A DNA stretch of 64,000 nucleotides, taken from ECT2AJA-044 sp965262845. GTDB lineage: Bacteria > Bacteroidota > Bacteroidia > Flavobacteriales > ECT2AJA-044. Under the pieces are notes generated by a model, which was not told where the DNA came from, ran no database searches, and saw nothing but the letters and a program-made list of their open reading frames with translations. Positions 35,646 to 45,555 of the stretch are shown here, piece by piece (position 1 is the stretch's first letter; every line of letters begins with the position of its first letter). The stretch covers positions 1,550,001 to 1,614,000 of the forward strand of contig CBDHFX010000002.1 of assembly GCA_965262845.1 (NCBI GenBank). The letters run 5' to 3'. Made by a program: the position numbers and the translations under genes.

Positions 35646-37027
35646 TCCGCTCATTCCATATAGCATTCCTGCTGCTCCCTACAGCGCTGCTTCTTTCCTG
35701 CTCGGGCGTACAAAAAGCGATCAAGGGCAGGGAAAGGCAACCAGCCTGGATGGATCAGCGTCCATCGTCGCCCGACTATTACATCGGGGTCGGGCGCTCT
35801 TCCAAGTCACGGCATCCCTACGATTACGAAGTCGTAGCCAAGCAAAACGCTCTGGAGGATCTGGCTAGCGAAATTTCCGTTAGCGTGCATGCCAACAGCG
35901 TGCTCTCCCAGACCGAGGACCCGACCGGCTACACTGAATCATACCGCAGTCAGATCCGGATGCAGTCGAACCTCAAGCTCGAAGGTTTTGAGGTGTACGA
36001 TACGTGGGAAGACGATCAGCGGTTCCACGTCATCTATCGCCTTAACAAGCGCGAATGGGCCGCCGCGCAGGAAGCGGAGAAACGCAAAGCCATAGCACAG
36101 TCCAAAAGCTGGTACCGCAAGGCCCTGCGGGCCGATAGTTCACATCGCGCCGTGGAGGCGCTTCAATACTACGTGAAGGCATTGGAGGCTATTGACGCCT
36201 ACCTGGGAGAACCGCTGGAGGAATTCAATGTAGATGGACAAAAGCATTTCTACGGGAATGAAGTTTATTTTCGGCTTGCGGAACTCCTTCAGGGCCTCAC
36301 GGCCCGAAGTGAAACCGTGAAGCGCAGGGTGAAGCAAGGTACGCTGCAGGAAAACGAATTAATTGACTTCACGCTGGTCGACAGGAAGGGCAGAACCCAG
36401 AGCGGCTTGCCCATCCTTATCAAATACTCGGAGGAGCTGAGCCGCGGTAACGTATTTATCAGCGGTGCTTCAGGAAAAGTGGCCTACCCAATCCCGGTGA
36501 TCCGGTCGGATCAGCATACGCAGTACATACGGGCACGGTTTGACGGTGAGCGTTGGCAACAGGAAGTCACGAACAACCAGCTGGTGCGCGATGTCCTTGG
36601 AGGGATCGTATACAAAGTCAGGGAAACTGTGATTGAGCTGGAGGTCATGGCACCGACTTTTAAGGTGATCAGTATGGAAAAGAACCTGGGCAAAGAACTC
36701 GGGACCCCGATATTGGGAAATACCGTTCGATCTGTCCTGCTCGGGAACGGATTCGCATCGGATACGGCTCGGCCCGATTATACGATTAAGATCGAGAGCG
36801 ATACTGATCCGTCCGGAACAGTTCGCAATATGGTTACCTGCTACCTGCGCGGTGAAATGGTGATCCTCCGTGGCGCGGAGGAGGTCTACCGTACTTCCTT
36901 CCACGAGATCAAGGGTATTCAGCTGAACTACCCAAACGCCGGCATGGCCGCCTATCGCGAAGGAGTGGATTGGCTCAGCTATAAGGTGCTCCCCGGTTGG
37001 ATTGATCAATCGCGTCCAACCCGTTGA
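35642..37027 (+). CDS. LPP20-family lipoprotein, large
   Basis: 461 residues starting at TTG, which overlaps the previous stop. The signal IAFLLLPTALLLSC ends in a lipobox. The LPP20 domain follows (PAWMDQRPSSPDYYIGVGRS, AKQNALEDLASEISVSV, FEVYDTWEDDQRFHVIYRL), then a TPR-like helix pair (SWYRKALRADSSHRAVEALQYY is cut to its core YRKALRAD...ALQYYVKALE) and a beta-rich C-terminal domain. It pairs with the CsgG-like gene as in other bacteria where CsgG, FlgO/FlgT-like and LPP20 proteins co-occur. Confidence 0.8.
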   Translation: MIRSFHIAFLLLPTALLLSCSGVQKAIKGRERQPAWMDQRPSSPDYYIGVGRSSKSRHPYDYEVVAKQNALEDLASEISVSVHANSVLSQTEDPTGYTESYRSQIRMQSNLKLEGFEVYDTWEDDQRFHVIYRLNKREWAAAQEAEKRKAIAQSKSWYRKALRADSSHRAVEALQYYVKALEAIDAYLGEPLEEFNVDGQKHFYGNEVYFRLAELLQGLTARSETVKRRVKQGTLQENELIDFTLVDRKGRTQSGLPILIKYSEELSRGNVFISGASGKVAYPIPVIRSDQHTQYIRARFDGERWQQEVTNNQLVRDVLGGIVYKVRETVIELEVMAPTFKVISMEKNLGKELGTPILGNTVRSVLLGNGFASDTARPDYTIKIESDTDPSGTVRNMVTCYLRGEMVILRGAEEVYRTSFHEIKGIQLNYPNAGMAAYREGVDWLSYKVLPGWIDQSRPTR

Positions 37028-37093
37028 TCCGGCTTCTTTCTGTACTTCTGTGAGAACTATGGCCCGGGAAGGCAAAAGAGATCAAAGTTCGGT

Positions 37094-37669
37094 TCAGTTA
37101 CTGTTTTCGAGTTTGTCCATCTCCCTCTTGAACTCCTCCCTGAACTTCTCGTAGTCATAGTCAATGCGCAGGCGCTCATCTTTACTCAGGGTTTCGTTCA
37201 GGGTACCCAACAGATCCTCTCCGCTCATCTCAATGGCAATGTAGGTTTTGTAGGTACTATCTTCCGTAGTGAACACCTTTTCACAGATGGTTTCCACACC
37301 GGCCAGCTCCTGGTTGATCACCTCTCGTGTCAATCCTTCGAAACGCTCTTCAACGTCTTCCTGATTGTTGAACTCGCGGGAGTTGACGTAGTTGTCAATA
37401 GTTCCCTTAATGGTCGTATTGATGGAGCTGGCGAGATCGGCCCGTGCATTACTGATGGCTTTTTTTCGGGACACCATCTGGTCTTTGGATTCGCCGACTG
37501 CGTTGGCACGAAAGACCTCCTTGTTCGACCAAAAATCTTTGCCGCTACAAGGCACAACGATCTCTACTTCGCCTTTAGGGGCTTTGAGCTTCCTGCTCTT
37601 ACAACTGGTTAGGGGACCCATGCCCAGGAGCACGGCTCCGATCAGGGTAAAAGATACAATACATTTCAT
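37094..37669 (-). CDS. LPP20-like lipoprotein, small
   Basis: About 191 residues from MKCIVSFTLIGAVLLGM with lipobox LTSC. The segment SRKKAISNARADLASSINTT is the LPP20-type helix. The remainder is highly charged, ending REMDKLENSN. The frame could start two codons earlier at 37675. It converges on the large LPP20 gene, so it is a separate transcript, but likely related in function. Confidence 0.65.
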   Translation of the reverse strand: MKCIVSFTLIGAVLLGMGPLTSCKSRKLKAPKGEVEIVVPCSGKDFWSNKEVFRANAVGESKDQMVSRKKAISNARADLASSINTTIKGTIDNYVNSREFNNQEDVEERFEGLTREVINQELAGVETICEKVFTTEDSTYKTYIAIEMSGEDLLGTLNETLSKDERLRIDYDYEKFREEFKREMDKLENSN

Positions 37670-37736
37670 GACCATACATTTTAATAGTTTCCAAAGAGTG
37701 AAACCAAAGGTCGTGCCAAAAACCCAAACCAGAAAA

Positions 37737-38795
37737 TCAATGTGGGTCTGAATGGTCCGGATCGTTAATAAAGTCCGGATCTGACAGTGTCTTCAGAAAG
37801 GCGAGCAGATCGTCTTTCTGCTGCTGCGTCCAGTTGCGTCCGACCCCGGCTGCTTTCATGTTCGGATCGATCGTCGGTGATGGATGTCCGCCCATGTTGT
37901 AGAACTCAATCACTTCCTCCAGCGTTTTGAAACGGCCATCGTGCATGTAAGGTGCCGTGTATTCGATATTGCGTAGGGTCGGTGTTTGGAACAATCCCAG
38001 ATCGTTTGGATCGCCGGTGATTTCGAACCGACCTGGATCAGACGGTGGCCAAACACTATCGAGCCCATTGTTGTGAAAGGCGTTGTCCTTGAACTGGAAG
38101 GCTGTTGAATAGGCTCCGTGACAGTGGAAACAATCGGAAGTTTCATTTTCGAAGGCGTCAAAACCGCGAATTTCGGAAGGCGTCAACTGAACTTCTCCCT
38201 GAAGGAATTGATCGAACTTACTGTTCCCACTGATCAGTGTGCGCTCGAATTGGGCAATGGCTTTGGTTACGCGGTTTACCGTGATCATCGTATCGCCAAA
38301 GGCCTGACGAAACATGGGCGGATAGATCGGGTCATTGCGCAGCTTTCCCAATGCAGCGGTCCATTCCTGATGCATTTCGATCGGATCCGGAACAGGTTCG
38401 GTGGCCTGGGCCTCCAGGGATGCGGAGCGTCCATCCCAAAAAAATCCATTGGTCCGATACGCCAGGTTAATGATCGCCATGGCATTCCGCGTACCGGAAA
38501 TTCCGTCAATTCCGGTACTGGTAGCATTCGGATCGCTGAAACCTGCCGCAGGCAAATGGCATCCGGCACAACTCAAGGTATTGTCAGCGCTTAGTTTTGG
38601 CTCAAAAAAAAGGAACTGTCCCAATTCCACACCTTTAACCGTGGCCGGGTTATCAACCGGCTCAACCATTGCCTGGAAATACGAGGGTACATCAAAAACA
38701 TAGGGCTCGTTTTTGATCGGCGTACTTCCATCCTCATCAGGCCGACAGGCCGCCACCAGCGATAGGGCCAGTAAAAGGAAGATATGTTTCTTCAT
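37737..38795 (-). CDS. di-haem cytochrome c peroxidase (MauG/CCP family) lipoprotein
   Basis: About 352 residues from MKKHIFLLLALSLVAAC (lipobox Cys17). Two haem c sites are visible: CAGCH at 76-80 and CFHCH at 222-226. The family sequences GVELGQFLFFEPKLS, SGTRNAMAIINLAY, FFWDGRSASLEAQA and TPTLRNIEYTAPYMHDGRF (the distal Met-His region) also match. It probably reduces peroxide, or oxidises a partner, in the periplasm. No dedicated operon is seen. Confidence 0.9.
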   Translation of the reverse strand: MKKHIFLLLALSLVAACRPDEDGSTPIKNEPYVFDVPSYFQAMVEPVDNPATVKGVELGQFLFFEPKLSADNTLSCAGCHLPAAGFSDPNATSTGIDGISGTRNAMAIINLAYRTNGFFWDGRSASLEAQATEPVPDPIEMHQEWTAALGKLRNDPIYPPMFRQAFGDTMITVNRVTKAIAQFERTLISGNSKFDQFLQGEVQLTPSEIRGFDAFENETSDCFHCHGAYSTAFQFKDNAFHNNGLDSVWPPSDPGRFEITGDPNDLGLFQTPTLRNIEYTAPYMHDGRFKTLEEVIEFYNMGGHPSPTIDPNMKAAGVGRNWTQQQKDDLLAFLKTLSDPDFINDPDHSDPH

Positions 38796-38837
38796 ACTAC
38801 AAATTACGCGGTAGTGCCCCAAAAAATGTATGTGTCC

Positions 38838-41800
38838 TTATTTTTGGATCACCAACTGGCGACTGTTGCTCTGGCTTCCGCTATTGAACAACACGCCGTA
38901 CACACCATTGGCCCACTCAGATACATCCAGACGCAGCTTACCACTCACCGTATTCGGCTCACTGATCGTCAGCATCACCTGACCCAGGGAACTCACCACT
39001 GTCACCTCCAGATCCACTTCACTGGCAAAGTCGTAGTCAATGAAGACCTCCTCTGCCGTCGGGTTCGGATACAGACTGATGTGTCGGGCAAAATCCAGCT
39101 CTTCGATACTGATGATATGTCCCTGCACAGTATCAGAACATCCATTTGCATCGGTAACCGTAACCGTGTAGGTGCCAGGTGCCAATCCTGTTGCTGTTTG
39201 CGTGGTCTGAGGAGGGATCGTGCTCCATAAATAGCTGTAAGGTGGGGTTCCACCTGTTACGTTTGCTGTTAGTGCATCAGGGCCAACCGTATCGACAGTG
39301 ACTAACAGTTCGGCCGGTTCGGTAATGGTATACGAAAAGATCTCCTCGCACCCATCGGCATCGGTTACAGACACCTGGTAGGTTCCGACACCGAGATTGC
39401 TATGTGAAGTGCCGGCAGAAAGGCCATTATCCCATAGCAGCATGTAGCCGGGTGTACCGCCACTGATCACTATAGCGATTGAGCCATCGCTAACCCCGTG
39501 GCAACTTGTATTGCTTGCCACAGCACTGACATTCAGAAAACAGGGTGGACCTACGTCCACGGAAATATCATCCAGGGCCATGTCACCTTCCCAACCTGAA
39601 CCGTGTATCGCTTTAAACCGGATACGGATCGTTTGACCGGCAAAGGCACTCAGATCAAGCACTTCCTCAATCCATGGATCGGTCTCAGCTGTTTGCGGGC
39701 CATCACTCTGTGTTGCGTAAATCGTTTGAGATCCGCTACCTGTATCAACTTCAACAAAGAAGGAGTCAATATCAGCACCATGGAAGTGTTTCCAAAAACG
39801 GAGTGCCGGGTTGGTGATACCGCTGATGTCGATCAACGGCGATTCAATTGTCGCCACATCCCCCTGAGAACCCCAGGTGGCCTCTGTATAGATGTACTTA
39901 CCTGTTCCCGGTACACCGGTGGTGTGGTCAGCGGAAGGGCCCGTATTTGAAGAAAACGTGTTGTCCGTTTCCAACCACCAGCTATAATCAAAAAAGGAAT
40001 TCGCCGGAATGGTCGTCAAACAGGGATCAAAGGTGTGGTACAGGTCAAAAGTAGGGCCTTCGAAATCTTCTGCCCAGGGAGCTGCTACGACCACACAATT
40101 TGTACGCGTATTTGCAGGTCCTCCCCATTCACTGTTCACTCCGGGAACCGTTGCACAGGCTTCCCGTACGTAGAAGTGATAGTCCGTGTTGGTTGTTAAG
40201 CCGGTTACCACAAAAGGGTGAGTGCCCACCGAAAAGAACCCGATTGGTCCGTTCGGTGAACCTATGATTAAGTCCGGATCAAACCAGGGTGCACCGTAGG
40301 CTACCTCCCAGGTAGTTCCTGAACTGGGTACCCAGTCCAGCGTTACATCAGTTGCACCGACCGAAACCACTGAAATGGCACTCGGTTTAAAACAGGGTGG
40401 ACCTACGTCCACTGAAATATCATCCAGGGCCAGATCACCAGCACAACATCCGGCAGAAATAGCACGGAAACGGATCTGAAGCGCCGTGGAACCGGCAAAG
40501 GGGTTCAGGCTGAGTACTTCCTCAATCCAGGGATCGGTCTCAGCTGCTTGCGGGCCGGGACCATGTGTTTGGTAAATCGTTTGGAATCCGCTGCCTGTAT
40601 CGACTTCAACGAAAAACGAGTCAATATTGACACCGTGAAAGTGCTTCCAGAAACGAAGCGCCGGGTTGGTGATACCACTGATATTGATCACCGGCGTCCG
40701 AATTTCTGCTGTGTCTCCTGCCGAACCAGAACCGGCCTCTGTATAGATGTACTTGCCCGCACCGGTGGTGTGGTCAGCGGAAGGACCTGTATTTGCAGAA
40801 TTCGTACTGCCTGTTGCCACTCGCCAACGATAACCGAATGTAGATGGGGTTAAGGACCAGCAACTGCCATAGGTCGTGAGGGGTACCCATGGCGGATCTT
40901 CGAAATCTTCTGTCCACGGAGCCGCTACAGCCATACAAGTCGTGAAGAGGTTTGTAAAGTTCCAGAGCGAGGTGTCGCCTGCACACATGGCGCGAACGTA
41001 CACAAAGTATTGCGTGTTCGACGCCAGTCCGGTGGTAGCTACCGACGTTATTGTAGTTGGCATACCGGAACCCGTTGGCATACCGGGAGTAGGCTTGATC
41101 ACGTACTCATAACCATTGGCCGGATTTGACGGGGAAGCCATCCAGCTGATGTTTGCTGAGGTGACCATAATACCCTGTGGCGGGACACACCCGCCCACAG
41201 AACTGGTGAATACCGCCGTTGTGGTATAGCAACCCGAAGTACTATTACACACCGCGTCACCGGTCCAATGTACACGGTACTGACCCGTTCCCAGAATCGG
41301 CGTCTGAAGTGGGGAGGGACCATGAGCGATCACATTGTTCAACGTATCTGTCAGGGTTACGTAACCCGGGGTCCCGCTTGCCACAGCCGTTGCCGTGAAG
41401 GTATAGGCTCCTGGAGCATCTACCTGAACCACGGAATAGTCTATTGTCCAGCTACAAGTGGAAATAGTATCAGGTATGCTCGTCGTATGATCAAGGGTAG
41501 AGATCGCTGACGGATACAGTAAGGTGTTGATACATCCACTGAGGAAATCAGTGAATACTGCCGTTGTGGTATAACAAGCTATAGTACCATTACATGCCAG
41601 GTCATCAGTCCAGTGTACGCGGTACTGACCTGTTTGCAGGATCGCCGCCTGAAATGGCGAAGGACCATGAGCGATCACGTTGTTCAACGCATCAGTCAGG
41701 GTTACATAACCTGGGTTTGCACTTACCGTGAAGGTATAGACCCCCGGAAAATCCACCTGAACCATGGAGTACTCCGTTGTATAATTACAATAGTCGATAA

Positions 41801-42956
41801 TAACCGGTATAATTACCGTTTGATCAAGGGTGGTGATCCCCGACGGATACTGCATGGTGTTGACACATCCACTGAAATTAGTGAATACCGCCGTTGTGGT
41901 ATGACAATTCGAAGTACCACTACACGTCGCGTCATCGGTCCAATGTACCCGGTACTGACCTGCCTGCGGGATTGATGCCTGAAGTGGTGAAGGACCATAA
42001 ACGATCACATTGTTCAGCGTATCTGTCAGGGTTACATAACCTGGGTTGGCACTTACCGTGAAGGTATAGACCCCCGGAAAATCCACCTGAACCACGGAAT
42101 ACTGCGTTGTATAGTTACAGGTGGAAATAACATAAGGGGTGGTCGTCGTTTGATCAAGGGTGGTGATCGTTGACGGATGCTGTGAGGTATTGACACATTC
42201 ACTGCGGAGATTAGTGAATACCGCCGTTGTGGTATAACAAGCTATAGTACCATTACACGCTGCGTCATCAGTCCAGTGTGCACGGTACTGACCTGCCTGC
42301 GGGATTGATGCCTGAAGTGGCGAAGGACCATGAGCGATCACGTTGTTCAACACATCAGTCAGGGTTACATAACCCGGGTTTGCACTTACCGTGAAGGTAT
42401 AGACCCCCGGAAAATCCACCTGAACCACGGAGTACTCCGTTGTGTAATTACAATAATCAATAATAACTGGTGTGGTCGTTGTCTCATCAAGGATTGTGAT
42501 CGCTGAGGGATACTGGTAGATATTGATACATCCACTGGGAAAATTAGTGAATACCGCCGTTGTGGTATAACAATTCGAAGTACCACTACACGCTGCGTCA
42601 TCAGTCCAATGTACCCGGTATTGTCCTGCTTGCGGGACCGCCGCCTGAAGTGGCGAAGGACCATGAACGATCACATTGTTTGACGTGTCTGTCAGGGTTA
42701 TGTAACCTGAGGCTCCACTTGCCACCGCCGTTACCGTAAAGGTGTAGATCCACGGAAAATTCACCTGAACCACGGAATAGTGTGTTGTCCAGCTACAAGT
42801 GGAAATAGTATCAGGTGTGGTCGTCGTTTGGTCAAGAGTGGGAATCGTTGACGGAAATTGCATGCTGTTGATACATTGCGCCTCTACTGTATTCGGCGTG
42901 AATGTAGCAAATACCCATGCTGCCCAAAATGGCGGCCATCGCAGCAGTCTTTTCAT
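38838..42956 (-). CDS. large repetitive T9SS surface protein (repeats, FN3, MAM-like, SprB repeats, CTD)
   Basis: 1372 residues. Signal peptide MKRLLRWPPFWAAWVFATFT and following. Residues about 27-590 are five tandem repeats of 109-115 residues, each opening C[IV]N and containing HGPSPLQ or a variant, GQYRVHWT and CYTTTAVFT. Next come two rounds of fibronectin III plus MAM-like domains (PWTEDFEDPP and PWAEDFEGP starts, ALDDISVDVGPPC ends), two SprB-type repeats (SCHGVSDGSIAIVISGGTPGY, then VTGGTPPYSYLW), and a type A sorting tail starting ISLYPNPTAEEVFIDYD. It is a probable adhesin. Confidence 0.85.
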   Translation of the reverse strand: MKRLLRWPPFWAAWVFATFTPNTVEAQCINSMQFPSTIPTLDQTTTTPDTISTCSWTTHYSVVQVNFPWIYTFTVTAVASGASGYITLTDTSNNVIVHGPSPLQAAVPQAGQYRVHWTDDAACSGTSNCYTTTAVFTNFPSGCINIYQYPSAITILDETTTTPVIIDYCNYTTEYSVVQVDFPGVYTFTVSANPGYVTLTDVLNNVIAHGPSPLQASIPQAGQYRAHWTDDAACNGTIACYTTTAVFTNLRSECVNTSQHPSTITTLDQTTTTPYVISTCNYTTQYSVVQVDFPGVYTFTVSANPGYVTLTDTLNNVIVYGPSPLQASIPQAGQYRVHWTDDATCSGTSNCHTTTAVFTNFSGCVNTMQYPSGITTLDQTVIIPVIIDYCNYTTEYSMVQVDFPGVYTFTVSANPGYVTLTDALNNVIAHGPSPFQAAILQTGQYRVHWTDDLACNGTIACYTTTAVFTDFLSGCINTLLYPSAISTLDHTTSIPDTISTCSWTIDYSVVQVDAPGAYTFTATAVASGTPGYVTLTDTLNNVIAHGPSPLQTPILGTGQYRVHWTGDAVCNSTSGCYTTTAVFTSSVGGCVPPQGIMVTSANISWMASPSNPANGYEYVIKPTPGMPTGSGMPTTITSVATTGLASNTQYFVYVRAMCAGDTSLWNFTNLFTTCMAVAAPWTEDFEDPPWVPLTTYGSCWSLTPSTFGYRWRVATGSTNSANTGPSADHTTGAGKYIYTEAGSGSAGDTAEIRTPVINISGITNPALRFWKHFHGVNIDSFFVEVDTGSGFQTIYQTHGPGPQAAETDPWIEEVLSLNPFAGSTALQIRFRAISAGCCAGDLALDDISVDVGPPCFKPSAISVVSVGATDVTLDWVPSSGTTWEVAYGAPWFDPDLIIGSPNGPIGFFSVGTHPFVVTGLTTNTDYHFYVREACATVPGVNSEWGGPANTRTNCVVVAAPWAEDFEGPTFDLYHTFDPCLTTIPANSFFDYSWWLETDNTFSSNTGPSADHTTGVPGTGKYIYTEATWGSQGDVATIESPLIDISGITNPALRFWKHFHGADIDSFFVEVDTGSGSQTIYATQSDGPQTAETDPWIEEVLDLSAFAGQTIRIRFKAIHGSGWEGDMALDDISVDVGPPCFLNVSAVASNTSCHGVSDGSIAIVISGGTPGYMLLWDNGLSAGTSHSNLGVGTYQVSVTDADGCEEIFSYTITEPAELLVTVDTVGPDALTANVTGGTPPYSYLWSTIPPQTTQTATGLAPGTYTVTVTDANGCSDTVQGHIISIEELDFARHISLYPNPTAEEVFIDYDFASEVDLEVTVVSSLGQVMLTISEPNTVSGKLRLDVSEWANGVYGVLFNSGSQSNSRQLVIQK
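41195..42878 (-). repeat. five tandem ~330-345 bp repeats inside the 1372-residue surface-protein gene
   Basis: The five units encode the C[IV]N...CYTTTAVFT modules. Units 1 and 5 are longer (they contain TAVASG plus a Gly-Tyr insertion); units 2 to 4 share the shorter SANPGYVTLTD version. The DNA is similar enough for slippage or unequal exchange to change copy number. Confidence 0.8.
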
Positions 42957-42984
42957 GGAAATGATCAGTCTGGTAAACCGACGC

Positions 42985-43015
42985 TAAAGGTAGCAATTAA
43001 ATGATTCTTTTGCAA
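42985..43015 (-). promoter_or_regulatory. promoter of the 1372-residue surface-protein gene
   Basis: Minus-strand TTG (complement of 43013-43015), 20 bases, then TACCTTTA (complement of 42985-42992), one base from the TAnnTTTG consensus. The ATG is about 30 bases downstream. The rest of the 42957-43316 gap holds only the opposing mqnE promoter and short frames. Confidence 0.5.
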
Positions 43016-43264
43016 AATCTTCCCCAAGATTTTGAAAACTGGTTTGTGAGGTCGGGATCGTCACTGCACTTTACGGTTGCTGACAATCGCTTCAAATATC
43101 CGCTGGCTGCTTGTCCTGGCCAGGTCCTTGTAGTGTGCTGCCTCACCGACAACATTTTTACAAAAGGGACCGTTCCCTCCATTCCACATCTTTGACCGCA
43201 GCCAAACTATTAACTGGTTCAGCTATCAACGGGAAACAGGGGGGGTAGTTTGTGACCTGTGTTT

Positions 43265-43296
43265 TTAGAGAAAAAGAAAGAGGGTCCGTACCTTTG
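43265..43296 (+). promoter_or_regulatory. promoter of mqnE
   Basis: TTAG at 43265-43268, 20 bases, then TACCTTTG at 43289-43296, an exact -7 box. The same TTAG-N20 spacing recurs before the PLP-enzyme pair at 61433. Confidence 0.65.
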
Positions 43297-43316
43297 CTCC
43301 CTCAATTCAGAAAGCT

Positions 43317-44492
43317 ATGAAACCGCCTGCGGGCATTGACGTGTTACTTCAGTCGAATCTGCCGTCCGAACTGCGTGAGATTGCCGAAAAAGTAAAGGAA
43401 GGAGAGCGCATTACCTTTGATGAGGGAGTACTGCTCTTTGAGCAGGGAGAGCTCGGTTACCTCGGGACCCTGGCGAATTACATCCGCGAACGGCGTCACG
43501 GGAATTACACGTACTTCAACCGGAACTTTCACGTGGAGCCGACGAATATTTGTGTGTTCGACTGTAAATTCTGTTCCTATTCACGATTGCTCAAGCATAG
43601 GAATGAAGGCTGGGAAATGACTGAGGAGGAGATCCTCGAAAAGGTTCGGTCCTATGGCGGCCAGCCAATCACCGAAGTACATATCGTCGGTGGCGTGCAT
43701 CCGAAAATGGGCCTGCACTACTTCGCCTCGTTAATTCAAAAAATAAAAAAGATCCGGCCCAACATCCACGTGAAGGCATTCACGGCAGTGGAACTTGAGT
43801 ACATGTGTCGCAAGGCCAGGGTAAGTTATGAGAAAGGATTACGTATCCTGAAGGAACACGGGCAGGATAGTCTGCCTGGTGGGGGTGCCGAGATCTTTGA
43901 CGAAGAGATCCGCAATATTATTTGCGCGGACAAATGCTCGCCGGCCGAATGGCTCGGGATCCATGAAACCGCGCATAAGCTGGGTATGCCCTCTAACGCA
44001 ACCATATTGTACGGGCATATCGAAAAATTTGAACACCGCGTGGATCACATGAACCGACTGCGCGGGCTACAGGATAAAACAGGCGGATTCAACACCTTCA
44101 TCCCTCTGAAATTCCTTAACGGCAATAACCAAATGAGCAACGTGCCCGAAGTGACCATGATCGATGACCTTAAAATGTACGCGGTCGGACGGATCTACAT
44201 GGACAACTTTCCACACCTGAAGGCCTACTGGCCGATGATCGGTCGTAAGACGGCGCAACTGAGCCTCAGTTTTGGCGTGAATGATATCGACGGAACCATT
44301 GACGACAGTACCAGGATCTACTCCATGGCAGGTGCCGAAGAGCAGGATCCGGCCATGACCACCGACGAACTGGTGACCCTTATCAGGGACGCAGGTCGCC
44401 ATCCGATCGAGCGCGACACGGTCTACAACCATATCAGGGATTATCTCAGGCACCCTGTCGGGGAAATTCGCGAGCAGATCTGTTCCAATTGA
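43317..44492 (+). CDS. mqnE: aminofutalosine synthase MqnE (radical SAM)
   Basis: Joins the carboxyvinyl-oxybenzoate precursor to SAM-derived adenosyl to form aminodeoxyfutalosine in the futalosine route to menaquinone. The protein has 391 residues. The cluster motif is CVFDCKFC (Cys79, Cys83, Cys86, C-x3-C-x2-C), preceded by NFHVEPTNI. Further motifs are HIVGGVHPKMGLHYF, LPGGGAEIF and ATILYGHIE. No other mqn gene is in the window. It converges on rluD. Confidence 0.93.
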   Translation: MKPPAGIDVLLQSNLPSELREIAEKVKEGERITFDEGVLLFEQGELGYLGTLANYIRERRHGNYTYFNRNFHVEPTNICVFDCKFCSYSRLLKHRNEGWEMTEEEILEKVRSYGGQPITEVHIVGGVHPKMGLHYFASLIQKIKKIRPNIHVKAFTAVELEYMCRKARVSYEKGLRILKEHGQDSLPGGGAEIFDEEIRNIICADKCSPAEWLGIHETAHKLGMPSNATILYGHIEKFEHRVDHMNRLRGLQDKTGGFNTFIPLKFLNGNNQMSNVPEVTMIDDLKMYAVGRIYMDNFPHLKAYWPMIGRKTAQLSLSFGVNDIDGTIDDSTRIYSMAGAEEQDPAMTTDELVTLIRDAGRHPIERDTVYNHIRDYLRHPVGEIREQICSN

Positions 44493-44535
44493 GCCTCGCG
44501 GCCCGATGAGTCCCTTAGAACCTGATCAGTGGCCC

Positions 44536-45555
44536 TTATCTGGAATGTTTAACGTAGATGCGCCATTTGTCGAGTACCTGTACCATATCCTCAGCCAGGT
44601 CGCTTTCAAAGGCCATCCATTCTCCGGTACGTGGATGCTTGAAAGCCAGCGTTTTAGCATGTAGGGCCTGGCGCGACAAGATCCTGAAGCAATTTTGTAC
44701 GAACTGCTTGTACCTGGCGGAAGTTGTTCCTCTCAGGATCTTATTGCCTCCATATTCGGGATCCCCAAAGAGCGGATGTCCTTCATGTGATAGGTGCACC
44801 CGGATCTGATGCGTTCGCCCCGTCGCGAGCTCACAGCTGATCAAGGTCACGTATCTTAGGCGCTCCACCACTTCCCAGTGTGTCACGGCATATTTGCCCT
44901 GATCGCCTTTGGGGAACACCTTTTGCACTTTCCGATTCCTTAGGCTTCGCCCGATATTCCCGGTAATCGTTCCCGAATCCTCCTCAAAGTCGCCCCACAC
45001 CAGGGCCAGATATCTCCGTTCAATGGTCCGGTAAAAAAACTGCCTGCTCAGGTGCGCCATTGCAAGCTCGTTCCTGGCCACCACCATAAGTCCGGAAGTC
45101 AACTTATCGATCCGATGTACCAGCCCGGGGCGGTTCGTTTCCTTCTGTGCAGGCAGGTTGCCGAAGTAGTGGATCAGTGCGTTCACCAGTGTTCCGGTGT
45201 AGTTCCCGTATCCCGGATGCACCACAAGTCCGGCCGGCTTGTTCACCACCACCACGTCGTCATCTTCGTATACGATGTCGAGTGGAATATCCTCGGGGAT
45301 CAGACTGATCTCGTGCAGCGGCGTGCTCATCACCACCGCCACCACATCACCCGGCTTCACTTTGTAGTTCGACTTCACCGGCGCTCCATTTACATGGATA
45401 TTCCCTGCGTCGGCCACAGCCTGCACTTTGTTGCGCGAAGCATCCAGAAAATGGCTCAGATACTTATCAACCCGTAAGGGTTTCTGACCGGGTTCTGCCA
45501 CAAAGCGATGGTGTTCGCAGAGCTCTTCGTTGTCGTCCAAAGCCCCCTTTTCCAT
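44536..45555 (-). CDS. rluD: RluD-type 23S rRNA pseudouridine synthase
   Basis: About 339 residues. An N-terminal S4 RNA-binding domain (LRVDKYLSHFLDASRNKVQ) is followed by the RluA catalytic domain with HRIDKLTSGLMVVA, whose Asp is catalytic, and ATGRTHQIRVHLSHEGHPL. The ATG at 45555 overlaps the stop of the upstream T9SS gene (TGATG); a GTG one codon earlier is also possible. The gene belongs to the PASTA-T9SS-rluD cluster normally close to ddl in this phylum. Confidence 0.93.
   Translation of the reverse strand: MEKGALDDNEELCEHHRFVAEPGQKPLRVDKYLSHFLDASRNKVQAVADAGNIHVNGAPVKSNYKVKPGDVVAVVMSTPLHEISLIPEDIPLDIVYEDDDVVVVNKPAGLVVHPGYGNYTGTLVNALIHYFGNLPAQKETNRPGLVHRIDKLTSGLMVVARNELAMAHLSRQFFYRTIERRYLALVWGDFEEDSGTITGNIGRSLRNRKVQKVFPKGDQGKYAVTHWEVVERLRYVTLISCELATGRTHQIRVHLSHEGHPLFGDPEYGGNKILRGTTSARYKQFVQNCFRILSRQALHAKTLAFKHPRTGEWMAFESDLAEDMVQVLDKWRIYVKHSR

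Noticed and set aside
42997..43182. 61-codon minus-strand frame between the adhesin and mqnE
   Set aside because: No start context or family features; it overlaps the adhesin promoter region.
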